Shown: positions 16,714 to 25,703, counted from the first letter of the stretch. The stretch is 36,192 nt of DNA from an uncultured Prevotella sp. (GCA_900554695.1 USHV01000029.1:1-36192); one strand, 5' to 3'. The notes: generated by a model not told the origin, from the letters alone. Numbers and translations are program-made.

Positions 16714-17954
16714 AACGTCATAACTTTCCTTTCTACATTGCCAGACGCTATCTTTTCTCGAAGAAAAGCACCAACGTCATAAACATCATCTCAGCCATAT
16801 CGGTCACCGGTGTGGCTGTAACGACCATGGCGCTTGTTATTGTGATGAGCGTGTTCAATGGTTTTCACGACCTCGTGGCGTCGTTCTTCACCAGCTTCGA
16901 CCCGCAGATTTCAGTAGTACCGGCAAAAGGCAAGGCGGTGGCAGCCGACGACCCGCTGCTCACGCAGATGAAGAAGCTGTCCGAAGTGCAGGTGTCCACC
17001 GAATGTGTGGAGGACCTTGCGCTTGCCATGTATGGCGACAAGCAGGCCATGGTGACGGTGAAAGGTGTGGAAAACAACTTCGACAGCCTTACCAACATAC
17101 GCGACATACTCTACGGCGACGGCGACTTCACACTTCAGGCCGCCAACCTTCAGTATGGCATTCCGGGCATACGACTCGCGCAGACGCTCGGCATTGGTGC
17201 ACAGTGGGACGGTTTCCTGAAGATATATGCCCCGAAGCGCGAAGGTCAGCTGGTGGATGCCACCAACCCGTCGGACGGTTTCGTGTCCGACTCCATTATC
17301 TCGGCAGGCGTCGTCTTTGCCGTAAACCAGTCGAAATATGACAAGGACCACATCCTCACTTCCATTGGTTTCGCCCGCCGCATATTCGACCGCCAGGGCA
17401 TGATAACCTCGCTCGAGTTCCGTCTGAAACCGGGCAGCAACCTCAACGCCGTGAAAGCGGAGATGCAGAAGATAGGCGGCGACAAATACCGCGTGCTCGA
17501 CCGATTCGAGCAACAGGCCGACACTTTCAAGATAATGCAGATAGAGAAGGTGCTGGCCTACATATTCCTCACATTCATACTCGTCGTGGCGTGCTTCAAC
17601 ATCATCGGTTCGCTGTCGATGCTCATCATCGACAAGAAGCAGGATGTGGCGACACTGCGCAGCCTCGGAGCCAACGACAAGCTCATAACACGCATATTCC
17701 TGTTCGAGGGACGAATGATATCGGCCATCGGCGCGGCCATAGGCATCATCATCGGACTGCTGCTCTGCTGGCTGCAACAGACCTACGGACTCGTGGCCAT
17801 GGGCAGCACCAGCGGCGCATTTGTCATCAACGCCTATCCCGTAAGCGTGCATTATGACGACGTGCTTATCATATTCATCACAGTGATTGCCGTAGGATGG
17901 CTGGCCACATGGTATCCGGTGAGATACATGTCGAAGCGTCTGCTCGGCGACTGA
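16710..17954 (+). CDS. LolC/LolE-like ABC transporter permease
   Basis: The protein has 414 residues with the MacB/LolCE architecture. One membrane segment near 20-45 precedes a large periplasmic domain (about 46-275). Three more segments lie near 280-305, 335-355 and 384-403, with an FtsX-type core containing DKKQDVATLRSLGAND. LolC/E proteins pull lipoproteins from the inner membrane for delivery to the outer membrane, powered by LolD. No LolD-type ATPase is adjacent. The start codon overlaps the rbfA stop, so the two are co-translated. The gene ends 8 bases from the convergent pseudouridine synthase gene. Confidence 0.85.
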   Translation: MKRHNFPFYIARRYLFSKKSTNVINIISAISVTGVAVTTMALVIVMSVFNGFHDLVASFFTSFDPQISVVPAKGKAVAADDPLLTQMKKLSEVQVSTECVEDLALAMYGDKQAMVTVKGVENNFDSLTNIRDILYGDGDFTLQAANLQYGIPGIRLAQTLGIGAQWDGFLKIYAPKREGQLVDATNPSDGFVSDSIISAGVVFAVNQSKYDKDHILTSIGFARRIFDRQGMITSLEFRLKPGSNLNAVKAEMQKIGGDKYRVLDRFEQQADTFKIMQIEKVLAYIFLTFILVVACFNIIGSLSMLIIDKKQDVATLRSLGANDKLITRIFLFEGRMISAIGAAIGIIIGLLLCWLQQTYGLVAMGSTSGAFVINAYPVSVHYDDVLIIFITVIAVGWLATWYPVRYMSKRLLGD

Positions 17955-17962
17955 AAACACTC

Positions 17963-19645
17963 TTAACGCCGGGGCACGCCATTGTCCGTGCCCTGAGCGG
18001 TTTCTTCCGCGAAATCTTCATCCAAACAGAACGTCATGGTCTTGCCCGTAGAAGGATGGGCAAAACTTATGGACGTGGCGCGCAGGCACAGCCGGCGGCC
18101 GGCATGGCCGTACAGTCTGTCGCCCGTGATGGGGCATCCCAACCCGTCCTTGTGGGCGCAGTGCACCCGCAACTGATGCGTACGACCGGTCTCCGGATAT
18201 AGATGCACGAGCGTACGACCGCCGCAATGCTTCACAATCTCGTAGCGCGTGATGGCGCGTTTCCCCTCTTTCATGTCAACCCTCTGGCGCGGACGGTCTA
18301 TGAAGTCGGCGCTCAGCGGCAGGTCTATTGTGCCCTCACACGGGCGGTCGGGCGTTCCTTCGAGCAGCGCGGTGTAGCGTTTCTTCACCGTGTGCGCCTC
18401 AAACTGAGCGTGAAGCAGTCGTTGTGCACGGGCTGTGCGCGCCATGACGAGCAGTCCGCCGGTGTCCATGTCGAGCCGATGGACGGCAAGCACGCCACCC
18501 TCGCCGCCATAACGGGCGCACATCAGAGTGAGTGCCGACACGCAGTCGCCGCGCCCCGGCACACTCAGCATGCCGTGGGGCTTATCCACAACCACCAGGT
18601 CGTCGTCCTCATACACTATCTTCAGCTGTCCTGCAAAATCGTTTCCGAGTGGGTCGGGCTCCACATCGAGGCCCTGCATCATGTATCGCAGCAGCGGACC
18701 GCACTTGCCTGTGCACGACGGATAGAAATGTCCGTGGCGTCGAAGTTCGGTTGCCGGAGCCTCGCCCCACCAGAATTCGGCCATGCACAACGGCCTGTAA
18801 CCGCGCTGATAGGCATACTGCAACAGCTTGGGCGCGCAACAATCGCCGGTCCCGGCAGGCGGAACGCCGGCGGTGGTCGATGCGAATATGTCGAGCAGAT
18901 GGCGCCGTTCGCCGCGCGCGTTGAGCATCTCGTAGCGGCGGAAGAGCCACTCCTGCAGTCCGTCGCTCATATCGCGGCGACGCTCGCGCAGACGTCCCAG
19001 ACGTTCGTTGAGCGGATGCAGACGGGCGGCGATGTCGTCGAGCCTGTCGGCATATCGGTGCTTCATGCGGCGCAATTCGGCCTTCATGAACTGGCTTTCG
19101 CGTATCAACCTTTCCTCCTCCGCCTCGCTCACACCGGCGCGGCGCGCCTCTTCCCTTCTGCTGCGCGCCTCCTTCATCTGCCGGCGATAGTCGTCGGTGG
19201 CGGCGCGCGCCTCTTTCTCCACAGCCTTCATCTCCTCCGCGAGTGCCAGCCTCACGGGGTCGGCCTCGCAACGCCCTATCTCGCGGTTCACATCCACAAT
19301 CTGTTGCTCGCGCATGCGGAAATATCCTCCGGGCTGACGGGCATCGAACACCGGCGGAACGAAATAGGTCCAGTCGTTGCGTCCGGCCAGCAGACCGGAA
19401 TAGGCGGCAAGGAAACCCGTGCCACCGTCGCCGCAATCCACCACAAGCACACCAAACATCTTGCCGTGGCCGTGCTCATACTGCAACACACCGCTGTCGT
19501 CTATGTGGCGCTGCACCTCGCGGGCGGCAGCCACACACATTGGATGTGGCGTGTAGCAGAATGGGAAAGTGAACCGGAGCGGACGCTCATAACTGCCTTG
19601 AAGCACGTGCAGACGCGCGTCTGTATCTGAACTGTTTGCTGACAT
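17963..19645 (-). CDS. RluA-family pseudouridine synthase with long N-terminal extension
   Basis: From this ATG the protein has 560 residues. The frame is open up to 19723, but that start lies upstream of the -7 box at 19692-19700, so ATG 19645 is preferred. The C-terminal third is the RluA catalytic domain, with HRLDMDTGG (catalytic D392) and GRTHQLRVH. It isomerises uridine to pseudouridine in rRNA or tRNA. Residues 110-235 form a charged coiled coil. A Cys-rich segment (GDCCAPKLLQYAY, then YPSCTGKCGPLL) might bind a metal. I recall this large form from other Bacteroidetes and proteobacteria. The RNA target is not known from sequence. The gene converges on the permease gene with only 8 bases between them. 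Confidence 0.85.
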   Translation of the reverse strand: MSANSSDTDARLHVLQGSYERPLRFTFPFCYTPHPMCVAAAREVQRHIDDSGVLQYEHGHGKMFGVLVVDCGDGGTGFLAAYSGLLAGRNDWTYFVPPVFDARQPGGYFRMREQQIVDVNREIGRCEADPVRLALAEEMKAVEKEARAATDDYRRQMKEARSRREEARRAGVSEAEEERLIRESQFMKAELRRMKHRYADRLDDIAARLHPLNERLGRLRERRRDMSDGLQEWLFRRYEMLNARGERRHLLDIFASTTAGVPPAGTGDCCAPKLLQYAYQRGYRPLCMAEFWWGEAPATELRRHGHFYPSCTGKCGPLLRYMMQGLDVEPDPLGNDFAGQLKIVYEDDDLVVVDKPHGMLSVPGRGDCVSALTLMCARYGGEGGVLAVHRLDMDTGGLLVMARTARAQRLLHAQFEAHTVKKRYTALLEGTPDRPCEGTIDLPLSADFIDRPRQRVDMKEGKRAITRYEIVKHCGGRTLVHLYPETGRTHQLRVHCAHKDGLGCPITGDRLYGHAGRRLCLRATSISFAHPSTGKTMTFCLDEDFAEETAQGTDNGVPRR

Positions 19646-19691
19646 TATCGTATGTTTGAGGATTATGTTTGCCGCAGCGTGCGGCACGGCT

Positions 19692-19723
19692 GCAAAAATA
19701 CTGATTATTCCGTCCGCCCACAA
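19692..19723 (-). promoter_or_regulatory. Promoter of pseudouridine synthase gene
   Basis: The minus strand has TTG (19723-19721), 20 bases, then TATTTTTGC (19700-19692), matching the Bacteroidetes -33/-7 arrangement. The predicted transcript starts near 19685, about 40 bases before ATG 19645. Confidence 0.65.
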
Positions 19724-20016
19724 GCAAACGCCGTATTTTTAATATCAGACAGACGCCGTGCGACACTCATACAGGTATGTTACAAAAATGAAATCATCCT
19801 TCGGGCAGCATCGTTTCAGAGCCTTATTTCAGTTAAATATCATTAACACAGCGCCTGTTTAGTTAAAAATACAGGGATATAAACCCGAAAATACTCGCTT
19901 GAAATGAAAAAAGAAGATTATCGGGCGAAAATATTGATATTTTGACGCATCGCTGCAACTGTCAGATAATCAACGGTTTACGCAACATCGCAACACGACG
20001 GCCTCAATACCGCTTT

Positions 20017-20126
20017 GCGAAAGAACCCATTTCGGGTTGCGAAAGAGCCCATATTGGAGCACGATATGGGCTTTATCGGACATCAAAAGAGCCCATTTCG
20101 CACCCTGAAATGGGCTCTTTCGCAAA
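20017..20126. repeat. 22-base degenerate tandem array B
   Basis: Units start at 20017, 20039, 20061, 20083 and 20105, exactly 22 bases apart. Forms include GCGAAAGAGCCCATATTGG and its rough complement GAAATGGGCTCTTTCGC. The array shares the half-unit vocabulary (GCGAAA, GGGC/GCCC, ATTTCGC) and the period of arrays A and C. Confidence 0.8.
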
Positions 20127-20361
20127 ACCGTCACCGCAACACCGCACAACAACATGGGGTCGGCCGGTGCATAGAAAAGGGGGAACACTGATCCGACCAT
20201 GCCGAAAAGGCCTTTTCAAGGCGTGAATACGGCACCGGAAGACAGCCGGAAGAAGAAAAAGGAAATGTTAAAATCGAGGGCCGCGAAAAAGTGTAAGGAG
20301 GATTGGGGCACGGTTTTTGATTCTGCGCCGTCACCCTATGCCGACGCCATCGGAAACGCTT

Positions 20362-20402
20362 CTGCCCCGCCGTCGTGACTCAGAGCCAAGACAGCGGGGC
20401 AG
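20362..20402 (-). terminator. Hairpin after ABC exporter gene
   Basis: A 13-base stem with one mismatch pairs 20362-20374 with 20390-20402 (CTGCCCCGCCGTC with GACAGCGGGGCAG). It lies 31 bases after the exporter stop on the minus strand. No T-run follows, so termination is probable rather than clear. Confidence 0.5.
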
Positions 20403-20432
20403 GAACATAAGTATCGTCTCGCTCGCCGCGCG

Positions 20433-22259
20433 TTACGATTGCAGGTCGTGCAGCTTGCGATAGTATCCGTTGAGAGCCATCAGCTCGTCGTGGCTGCCGC
20501 GCTCCACGATGCGTCCCTCGTGCAGGACACATATCTCGTCGGCATTCTTTATGGTTGACAGGCGGTGGGCTATGGCCACCGTGGTGCGCGTCTTCATAAG
20601 TTTTTCGAGGGCATCCTGCACCAGACGCTCACTCTCTGTGTCGAGAGCCGAGGTGGCCTCATCGAGTATCAGTATGGGCGGATTCTTCAGAATGGCGCGC
20701 GCTATGCTCACACGCTGGCGCTGTCCGCCGGAGAGTCGTCCGCCGCGGTCGCCTATGTTGGTGTCGTAACCGTGCTCCGAAGCCATGATGAAGTCGTGGG
20801 CATTGGCTATGCGCGCAGCCTTCTCCACCTGCTCCATCGTGGTTGACTCCACGCCGAACGAGATATTATTGTAGAACGAGTCGTTGAAGAGTATCGCCTC
20901 CTGGTTCACGTTTCCGATGAGCATTCGCAGGTCGTGTATGCATAGGTCGCGCACGTCCACACCGTCTATGAGCACCTGTCCCTCCTGGGTGTCGTAGTAG
21001 CGCGGTATTAGATCGACGAGCGTCGACTTGCCGCTTCCGCTCTGTCCCACGAGCGCGACGGTCTTGCCCTTCTCTATCTTGAGGTTGATGTCGCGCAGCA
21101 CCCACTTCTCGCCGTATCTGAACGACACATGACGGAACTCTATGCTGTGCTCGAACGACGCGATGTGCACCGGATCGGCCTTCTCCTTTATAGGGTTCTC
21201 GGCGTTCAGAATCTTATCTACTCGCTCCATCGACGCCAGACCTTTCGGTATGTTGTAGCTCGCCTTTGAGAAGTCTTTCAGCGGGTTGATGATGCTGTAG
21301 AGCATCACGAGATAATAGATGAACATCGGACCGCTGAGCGTCATGTTGTTGAGCACGAGCATGCCTCCGAACCACAGCACGATGACTATGAGCACCGTAC
21401 CTAGGAATTCGCTCATAGGATGTGCGAGCTGCTGGCGTGTATTGACGCGGCGCACCTGCTCGCGGTAGGACGTGTTGATGGCATCGAAGCGGCTGTTCAT
21501 CTTGTCCTCGGCGCAGAAAGCCTTGATTATGCGCAGTCCGCCGAGCGTCTCCTCCACCATGCTCATGGTGTCGCTCCACATGGCCTGCGCCTTGATGGAC
21601 TTCGCCTTGAGCTTACGGCCCACAAAACCCATGAACCATCCCATAACGGGAACGATGATAAGGGTGAACAGAGTGAGCTGCCAGCTTATGACGATAAGCG
21701 TGGCGAAGTATAGGATTATGAGTATAGGATTCTTGAAAAGCATGTCGAGCGACGACATGATGGAGTTCTCCACCTCCTGCACATCACCACTCATACGGGC
21801 TATTATGTCGCCCTTGCGCTCCTCGGAGAAGAAGCCCAGCGGCAGCGAAGTTATCTTGCGGTAGAGCTGGTTGCGTATGTCGCGCACCACGCCGGTACGT
21901 ATGGGGATGATAGTTGCCGACGAAAGGAAGTATGCGCCTGTCTTGAGGAATGTCATGACGGCAAGAAACAGGCCGATGACAAGCAGCGTGGTGGACGCTC
22001 CGAGCGTGTCTATCATCTGATAGACGTAATAGTTCATGTTGTTCGTCAGCACGTCCTTTATGTCTCCACTGCCCAGAGAAAGCAGCACGGGATGCTGGTC
22101 TGTGGTGTCTATCTTGAAAAGAATCTTGAGTATCGGCATTATAGCAAGAAACGAGAAGATGTTCAATATTGCCGAGAGAATATTGAAGACGACCGTCAGC
22201 ACCAGATATTTCTTATACGGCGGAACGAATCGGCGTAGCACTTGGAAAAACTCTTTCAT
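20433..22259 (-). CDS. MsbA-like ABC exporter (membrane and ATPase domains fused)
   Basis: From this ATG the protein has 608 residues. The frame extends to 22337, but the promoter at 22307-22338 lies inside that extension, so the start at 22259 (MKEFFQVLRRF) is chosen. Six membrane segments occupy about residues 15-310. The ATPase domain follows, with Walker A GQSGSGKST (about 405-413), signature LSGGQRQR (about 509), Walker B ILILDEATSALD and the AHRLSTI switch histidine. The protein acts as a dimer. MsbA-type members flip lipid A core or other lipids; others export peptides or drugs. Lipid export fits a single-copy gene of this type, but the substrate is not provable here. A hairpin lies downstream. 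Confidence 0.9.
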   Translation of the reverse strand: MKEFFQVLRRFVPPYKKYLVLTVVFNILSAILNIFSFLAIMPILKILFKIDTTDQHPVLLSLGSGDIKDVLTNNMNYYVYQMIDTLGASTTLLVIGLFLAVMTFLKTGAYFLSSATIIPIRTGVVRDIRNQLYRKITSLPLGFFSEERKGDIIARMSGDVQEVENSIMSSLDMLFKNPILIILYFATLIVISWQLTLFTLIIVPVMGWFMGFVGRKLKAKSIKAQAMWSDTMSMVEETLGGLRIIKAFCAEDKMNSRFDAINTSYREQVRRVNTRQQLAHPMSEFLGTVLIVIVLWFGGMLVLNNMTLSGPMFIYYLVMLYSIINPLKDFSKASYNIPKGLASMERVDKILNAENPIKEKADPVHIASFEHSIEFRHVSFRYGEKWVLRDINLKIEKGKTVALVGQSGSGKSTLVDLIPRYYDTQEGQVLIDGVDVRDLCIHDLRMLIGNVNQEAILFNDSFYNNISFGVESTTMEQVEKAARIANAHDFIMASEHGYDTNIGDRGGRLSGGQRQRVSIARAILKNPPILILDEATSALDTESERLVQDALEKLMKTRTTVAIAHRLSTIKNADEICVLHEGRIVERGSHDELMALNGYYRKLHDLQS

Positions 22260-22596
22260 TGGCGTTGTTTGGGTTTCTTGTGTTGAAAATAAGACTATAA
22301 CAATGTGCAAAGTTAATGCTTTTGCGCCATATAACAAAATGTAGTAACTGTTTTAGAGGTAGTTAACGGAATTGACGGAGGCGGTGCTTATGCACGTAAT
22401 ACAACGCCGCGCGCTGCGACATAAGACATAAACGATTAATGGAAACATCATTGACACAGCACAGAATACGGCATACACAAATCTGACGGACAGACGACGG
22501 TGGCACAGACGAGCACGGCACGGCGCACATGGTGCGTATAAGGACATAGCCACCGGTATGAAACGGCAATCCGTACAAGTACCGGCGGCACATCAA
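22260..22596. other. Intergenic region between ABC exporter and DUF4143 ATPase
   Basis: No gene is supported. The part nearest 22300-22340 is the exporter promoter. The remainder (about 22345-22596) is unremarkable mixed sequence with many short CGGCAC-type words, and no terminator was recognised for the ATPase gene. Confidence 0.5.
22307..22339 (-). promoter_or_regulatory. Promoter of ABC exporter gene
   Basis: The minus strand has TTTTG (22339-22335), exactly 19 bases, then TAACTTTGC (22315-22307). This is a complete match to the Bacteroidetes consensus TTTG-N19-TAnnTTTG. The predicted transcript starts near 22300, about 40 bases before ATG 22259. Confidence 0.8.
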
Positions 22597-23817
22597 TCAA
22601 TCTGCAGCGAGATTCATGGTCAGAAACTCACGCAGGAGCAGATGTCGTATTCCGGGATATTCCGGAAGGTCTCCACCCACCGGATCCATCGACACCACAA
22701 ACTTGGGATAGTTGTCTTTGATGGCCTGCAGATTGCCGAACTCTCGTCGTACGGTTTCTTCTGAAGCAAGCAGATAGGTAGCCTGGACATACAATGTGTT
22801 GCCGTCACGGGTGGCGACAAAATCCACCTCGGTGTTGCGAAGCACTCCAACCGTGACATTGAAGCCTTGGGTTATGAGGCGGAGATATATCACGTTCTCA
22901 ATGATTTTCTCTATGCTGCCGCGCAAATTGAAACCGCAAAGCAGGTTGCGGAGACCATGGTCTGTGAAATAATACTTGTAATTCTGTTCGAATATCTTCT
23001 TACCGTGAATGTCGAAGCGCCGCACTGCGGAAATGATATAGGCGTTGCACAGATAACTTATGTATGAAGCTGTGAGCACATCGGTAGTCTTTGTACCCTG
23101 CGATGTCATGGTGTTTGCTATGTTGCGCACGGATATGAGCTTACCGATATTGTCGGCAATATATGCCGCCAGACTCTCAATGAACGGCACATTGCGTATA
23201 GATTCGCGCGCGACAACATCGCGCAACATCACCGTGTTATATACTCCTTGCAGATAATCGCGCACCTGACTCTCATCGGAAATGTCGTAATGACAGAGTC
23301 CGGGCAGTCCGCCTACACGGAGATAAAGAAGCAGACTTGCATCAGAGTCGCCTAAATGATGGAATTTAAGGAACTCTTCGTAGTCGAGACTATGTATCGG
23401 TATTTCAACATAACGGCCCGCAAGTCTTGTTCCCAACTCCTTGGAGAACACATAGGCATTGCTTCCTGTGGCAATAATCTGACAACGGTCCTCGGCCTGG
23501 AGACTGCGCAACGCATTCTCATAACAGTCGATGTCCTGCACTTCATCGATAAGCAGATAATTTCGTCCGCCTTTGGTAAGACGTACATCAACATATTCGT
23601 AAAGACTGTCAGAATCGGTTATATGCCTGAAGGCATGCAATTCCTTATTGACATAAAGAACATTTGCCGAAGGAATATTGGACTTAATCCATTCGTGAAC
23701 CTGTTTGAGCATAAAACTTTTACCTACTCGCCGTTGACCGGTAAGTATGATTATCGATCCTCTGTCCAGAAGATTCACTATATGATTAAGATATGTGCTA
23801 CGGGTAATAAGTTCCAT
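22597..23817 (-). CDS. AAA-family ATPase with DUF4143 domain
   Basis: From ATG 23817 the protein has 406 residues. A TTG six codons upstream (23835) overlaps the -7 box and is rejected. Walker A is GQRRVGKS (about 27-34), Walker B is LLIDEVQDID, and IIATGSNAYVFSKELGTRLAGRY follows as in AAA_14 ATPases. The C-terminal half carries a DUF4143-type domain with a nuclease-like patch (NTEVDFVATRDGNTLYVQATYLL) resembling a PD-(D/E)XK core. The biological role of this large family is not settled; members are patchily distributed and multi-copy in Bacteroidetes. It is a single-gene unit here, with a promoter so close that the leader is only about 8 bases. Confidence 0.85.
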   Translation of the reverse strand: MELITRSTYLNHIVNLLDRGSIIILTGQRRVGKSFMLKQVHEWIKSNIPSANVLYVNKELHAFRHITDSDSLYEYVDVRLTKGGRNYLLIDEVQDIDCYENALRSLQAEDRCQIIATGSNAYVFSKELGTRLAGRYVEIPIHSLDYEEFLKFHHLGDSDASLLLYLRVGGLPGLCHYDISDESQVRDYLQGVYNTVMLRDVVARESIRNVPFIESLAAYIADNIGKLISVRNIANTMTSQGTKTTDVLTASYISYLCNAYIISAVRRFDIHGKKIFEQNYKYYFTDHGLRNLLCGFNLRGSIEKIIENVIYLRLITQGFNVTVGVLRNTEVDFVATRDGNTLYVQATYLLASEETVRREFGNLQAIKDNYPKFVVSMDPVGGDLPEYPGIRHLLLREFLTMNLAAD

Positions 23818-23831
23818 AACATAATGTTTTT

Positions 23832-23863
23832 GCAAATATACAAATTATACTTTGTATTCACAA
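23832..23863 (-). promoter_or_regulatory. Promoter of DUF4143 ATPase gene
   Basis: The minus strand has TTG (23863-23861), 20 bases, then TATATTTGC (23840-23832). Transcription would start near 23825, giving a leader of about 8 bases before ATG 23817, so the message is nearly leaderless. Confidence 0.65.
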
Positions 23864-23875
23864 CAAAAATAACAT

Positions 23876-23941
23876 AAATGCAAAGTATAAACGCATATTT
23901 TACACATAAATTGCAGAAATGCAAAGTATAAACGCATATTT
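23876..23941. repeat. 25-base direct repeat upstream of DUF4143 ATPase
   Basis: The same 25 bases (AAATGCAAAGTATAAACGCA followed by TATTT) start at 23876 and 23917, 41 bases apart. They lie just upstream of the ATPase promoter. Related words (ATTATACTTTGTATT) occur inverted near 23845. They could be operator sites or duplicated promoter parts. Confidence 0.7.
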
Positions 23942-23965
23942 TTGCATCGTTGATTACATAAAAAA

Positions 23966-24005
23966 CGGTGTGTCGCCATTCGGAAAGACCGATGGCGACA
24001 CACCG
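23966..24005 (-). terminator. Terminator of miaB
   Basis: A perfect 14-base stem pairs 23966-23979 with 23992-24005 (CGGTGTGTCGCCAT with its complement), extended by CGG/CCG inside the loop. On the minus strand it is followed by TTTTTT. It is a strong intrinsic terminator 44 bases after miaB. Confidence 0.9.
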
Positions 24006-24049
24006 TAGATTGTATATTTCATCTTAATTCTCGCTTATTTCCCTGTCGT

Positions 24050-25384
24050 TCAGGCCTTGACATCGTCCACAGCCGTGCCGAAAAGCGTGGCACTTGTGGA
24101 GCCGGTGATCTTCACGCGCACCGTCTCGCCGATATGATGTGTGCCTTTGTCGAACACCACCATCTTGTTCTGACCCGTACGTCCGCACAACTGTTCGTTG
24201 CTGCGCTTGCTGAAACCCTCGACAAGTACGTCGAACTCACGGCCCTCATCGCGCTTGTTGGCCTCGGCAGACAGCTCGGTCTGCAGGTGTATCATCTCGT
24301 TCAGACGGCGCAGTTTCACCTCTTCGGGCACGTCGTCGGGCAGATGTTTCGATGCGTATGTGCCAGGACGCTCACTGTACTTGAACATGAACGCCGAGTC
24401 GTAGGCAGCCTCCCGCATGAGCGAGAGCGACATCTGGTGGTCTTCCTCAGTCTCGCTGTGATAGCCCACGAAGATGTCTGTGGACAGTCCGCAGTCGGGA
24501 ATGATGCGGCGTATTGCCTCAACACGTCCCATGTACCACTCACGGGTGTACTTGCGGTTCATCAGTTTCAGTATGCGGTCTGAGCCCGACTGCACCGGCA
24601 GATGTATGTGGTGGCACACGTTTGGCATCTCTGCTATGACGTGCAACGTGTCGTCGCTCATGTCCTTCGGGTGGCTTGTGGTGAACCGCACACGCATTCC
24701 CGGCGCCGTCTCAGCCACGGTACGCAGCAGTTCGGGGAACGCGATGACGTGTCCGTCGCGCTCGAAGCGATATGAATTGACGTTCTGTCCGAGCAGCGTC
24801 ACCTCCTTATAGCCACGGTCTTCGAGGTCGCGCACCTCGCGAAGTATGCTCTCCACGTCGCGCGAACGTTCACGACCACGGGTGTAAGGCACGATGCAGT
24901 AGTGGCAGAAGTTGTTGCATCCGCGCATGATGCTCACAAATCCGCTTATCGGTTGTGCCAGAGCTATGCGTCGCGGAACAACGTCGCGGTAGGTCTCCGT
25001 GGTGGAAAGCTCTATGTTCATTGCCTTATGTCCGGTCTCGGCCTGCGCCGTGAGGTCAGGCAGAGTGAGATAGGCGTCAGGTCCTGCCACAAGATCCACA
25101 CCGTGTTTCTCCAACAGTTCGTCCTTCACACGCTCCGCCATGCAGCCCAGCACACCGATGATGAACCGGCGTCCCTTACGGCGTTCGGCGTTGAGCGCCT
25201 CCAGACGGTGATATATTTTGTTCTCCGCGTTCTCACGCACCGAACAAGTATTGAGGAAAATGGCGTCGGCCTCATCTTCCGACGAGCACAGGTCGTAATC
25301 GGCCATCTTCATGACCGAGGCCACCACCTCGCTGTCGGCAACATTCATCTGGCAGCCGTATGTCTCGATAAAGAGTTTCTTCAT
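24050..25384 (-). CDS. miaB: tRNA-2-methylthio-N6-dimethylallyladenosine synthase
   Basis: The protein has 444 residues. The N-terminal UPF0004 domain has the three cluster cysteines C11 (YGC), C47 (NTCSVRE) and C81 (LGCMAE). The radical-SAM domain has C156-NNF-C160-HY-C163. A C-terminal TRAM domain (about 375-440) binds RNA. The enzyme adds a methylthio group to i6A37 of tRNAs that read UNN codons, using two [4Fe-4S] clusters and S-adenosylmethionine. It is a single-gene transcript, with a tandemly repeated upstream region and a strong terminator. MiaB is preferred over RimO because of the MKKLFIETYGCQMN start and the SMRGC/MRGCNNFCHYC context. Confidence 0.93.
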   Translation of the reverse strand: MKKLFIETYGCQMNVADSEVVASVMKMADYDLCSSEDEADAIFLNTCSVRENAENKIYHRLEALNAERRKGRRFIIGVLGCMAERVKDELLEKHGVDLVAGPDAYLTLPDLTAQAETGHKAMNIELSTTETYRDVVPRRIALAQPISGFVSIMRGCNNFCHYCIVPYTRGRERSRDVESILREVRDLEDRGYKEVTLLGQNVNSYRFERDGHVIAFPELLRTVAETAPGMRVRFTTSHPKDMSDDTLHVIAEMPNVCHHIHLPVQSGSDRILKLMNRKYTREWYMGRVEAIRRIIPDCGLSTDIFVGYHSETEEDHQMSLSLMREAAYDSAFMFKYSERPGTYASKHLPDDVPEEVKLRRLNEMIHLQTELSAEANKRDEGREFDVLVEGFSKRSNEQLCGRTGQNKMVVFDKGTHHIGETVRVKITGSTSATLFGTAVDDVKA

Positions 25385-25486
25385 TTCTGGTATATTACGT
25401 TAAACTTCAGCATCAGACGACCCGCCAACGGCACGTCGCGGCACACATTTATCCGCCTGATTGTCTGATACATATCCTTTCACGGT

Positions 25487-25495
25487 GCAAAGTTA
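25487..25495 (-). promoter_or_regulatory. -7 promoter box for miaB
   Basis: On the minus strand this is TAACTTTGC, a full -7 match. The two more distant repeat copies have TAACTCTTG and TAACTCTGA at the same place, so only this copy keeps the box. The leader to ATG 25384 is about 95 bases. Confidence 0.65.
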
Positions 25496-25703
25496 ATGCA
25501 AACTGAGTGCAGGATAAAATAAAAAGAAAAATTTTTCATTTTTATTTTTCTTGCCGAAGTGCAGCTTAACTTATCAAGAGTTAATGCAAACTGAGTGCAG
25601 GATAAAATAAAAAGAATATTTTTTCATTTTTATTTTTCTTGCCGAAGCGCAGCTTAACTTATTCAGAGTTAATACAAACTGAGTGCAGGATAAAATAAAT
25701 CGG
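25492..25703 (-). repeat. 88-base tandem promoter-like module upstream of miaB
   Basis: Copies start at 25492, 25580 and 25668 (the last is partial), each 88 bases apart. Read on the minus strand, each has CTGCACTTCGGC, an A/T-only hairpin of about 16-base arms, CCTGCACTCAGTTTGCATTA and the -7 position. The parts and their order correspond to the 66-base modules before rbfA (GCTGCACTCGG, hairpin, GTTTGCA, CTTTGC), so the two sets belong to one family. Confidence 0.85.

Larger units (their letters stand above)
19646..20432. other. Intergenic region with promoter, 22-base array B and hairpin
   Basis: No gene is seen. It holds the pseudouridine synthase promoter (19692-19723), an AT-rich stretch with TTTTGAC at 19940-19946, array B (20017-20126), and the hairpin downstream of the ABC exporter (20362-20402). 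Confidence 0.55.

Noticed and set aside
18203..19630. Plus-strand open frame (475 codons) opposite the pseudouridine synthase gene
   Set aside because: The minus strand encodes a clear RluA-family protein with catalytic motifs. The plus-strand translation is low-complexity and unlike any family.
22260..22337. Longer N-terminus for the ABC exporter
   Set aside because: The extension contains a complete consensus promoter, so it cannot be in the message.
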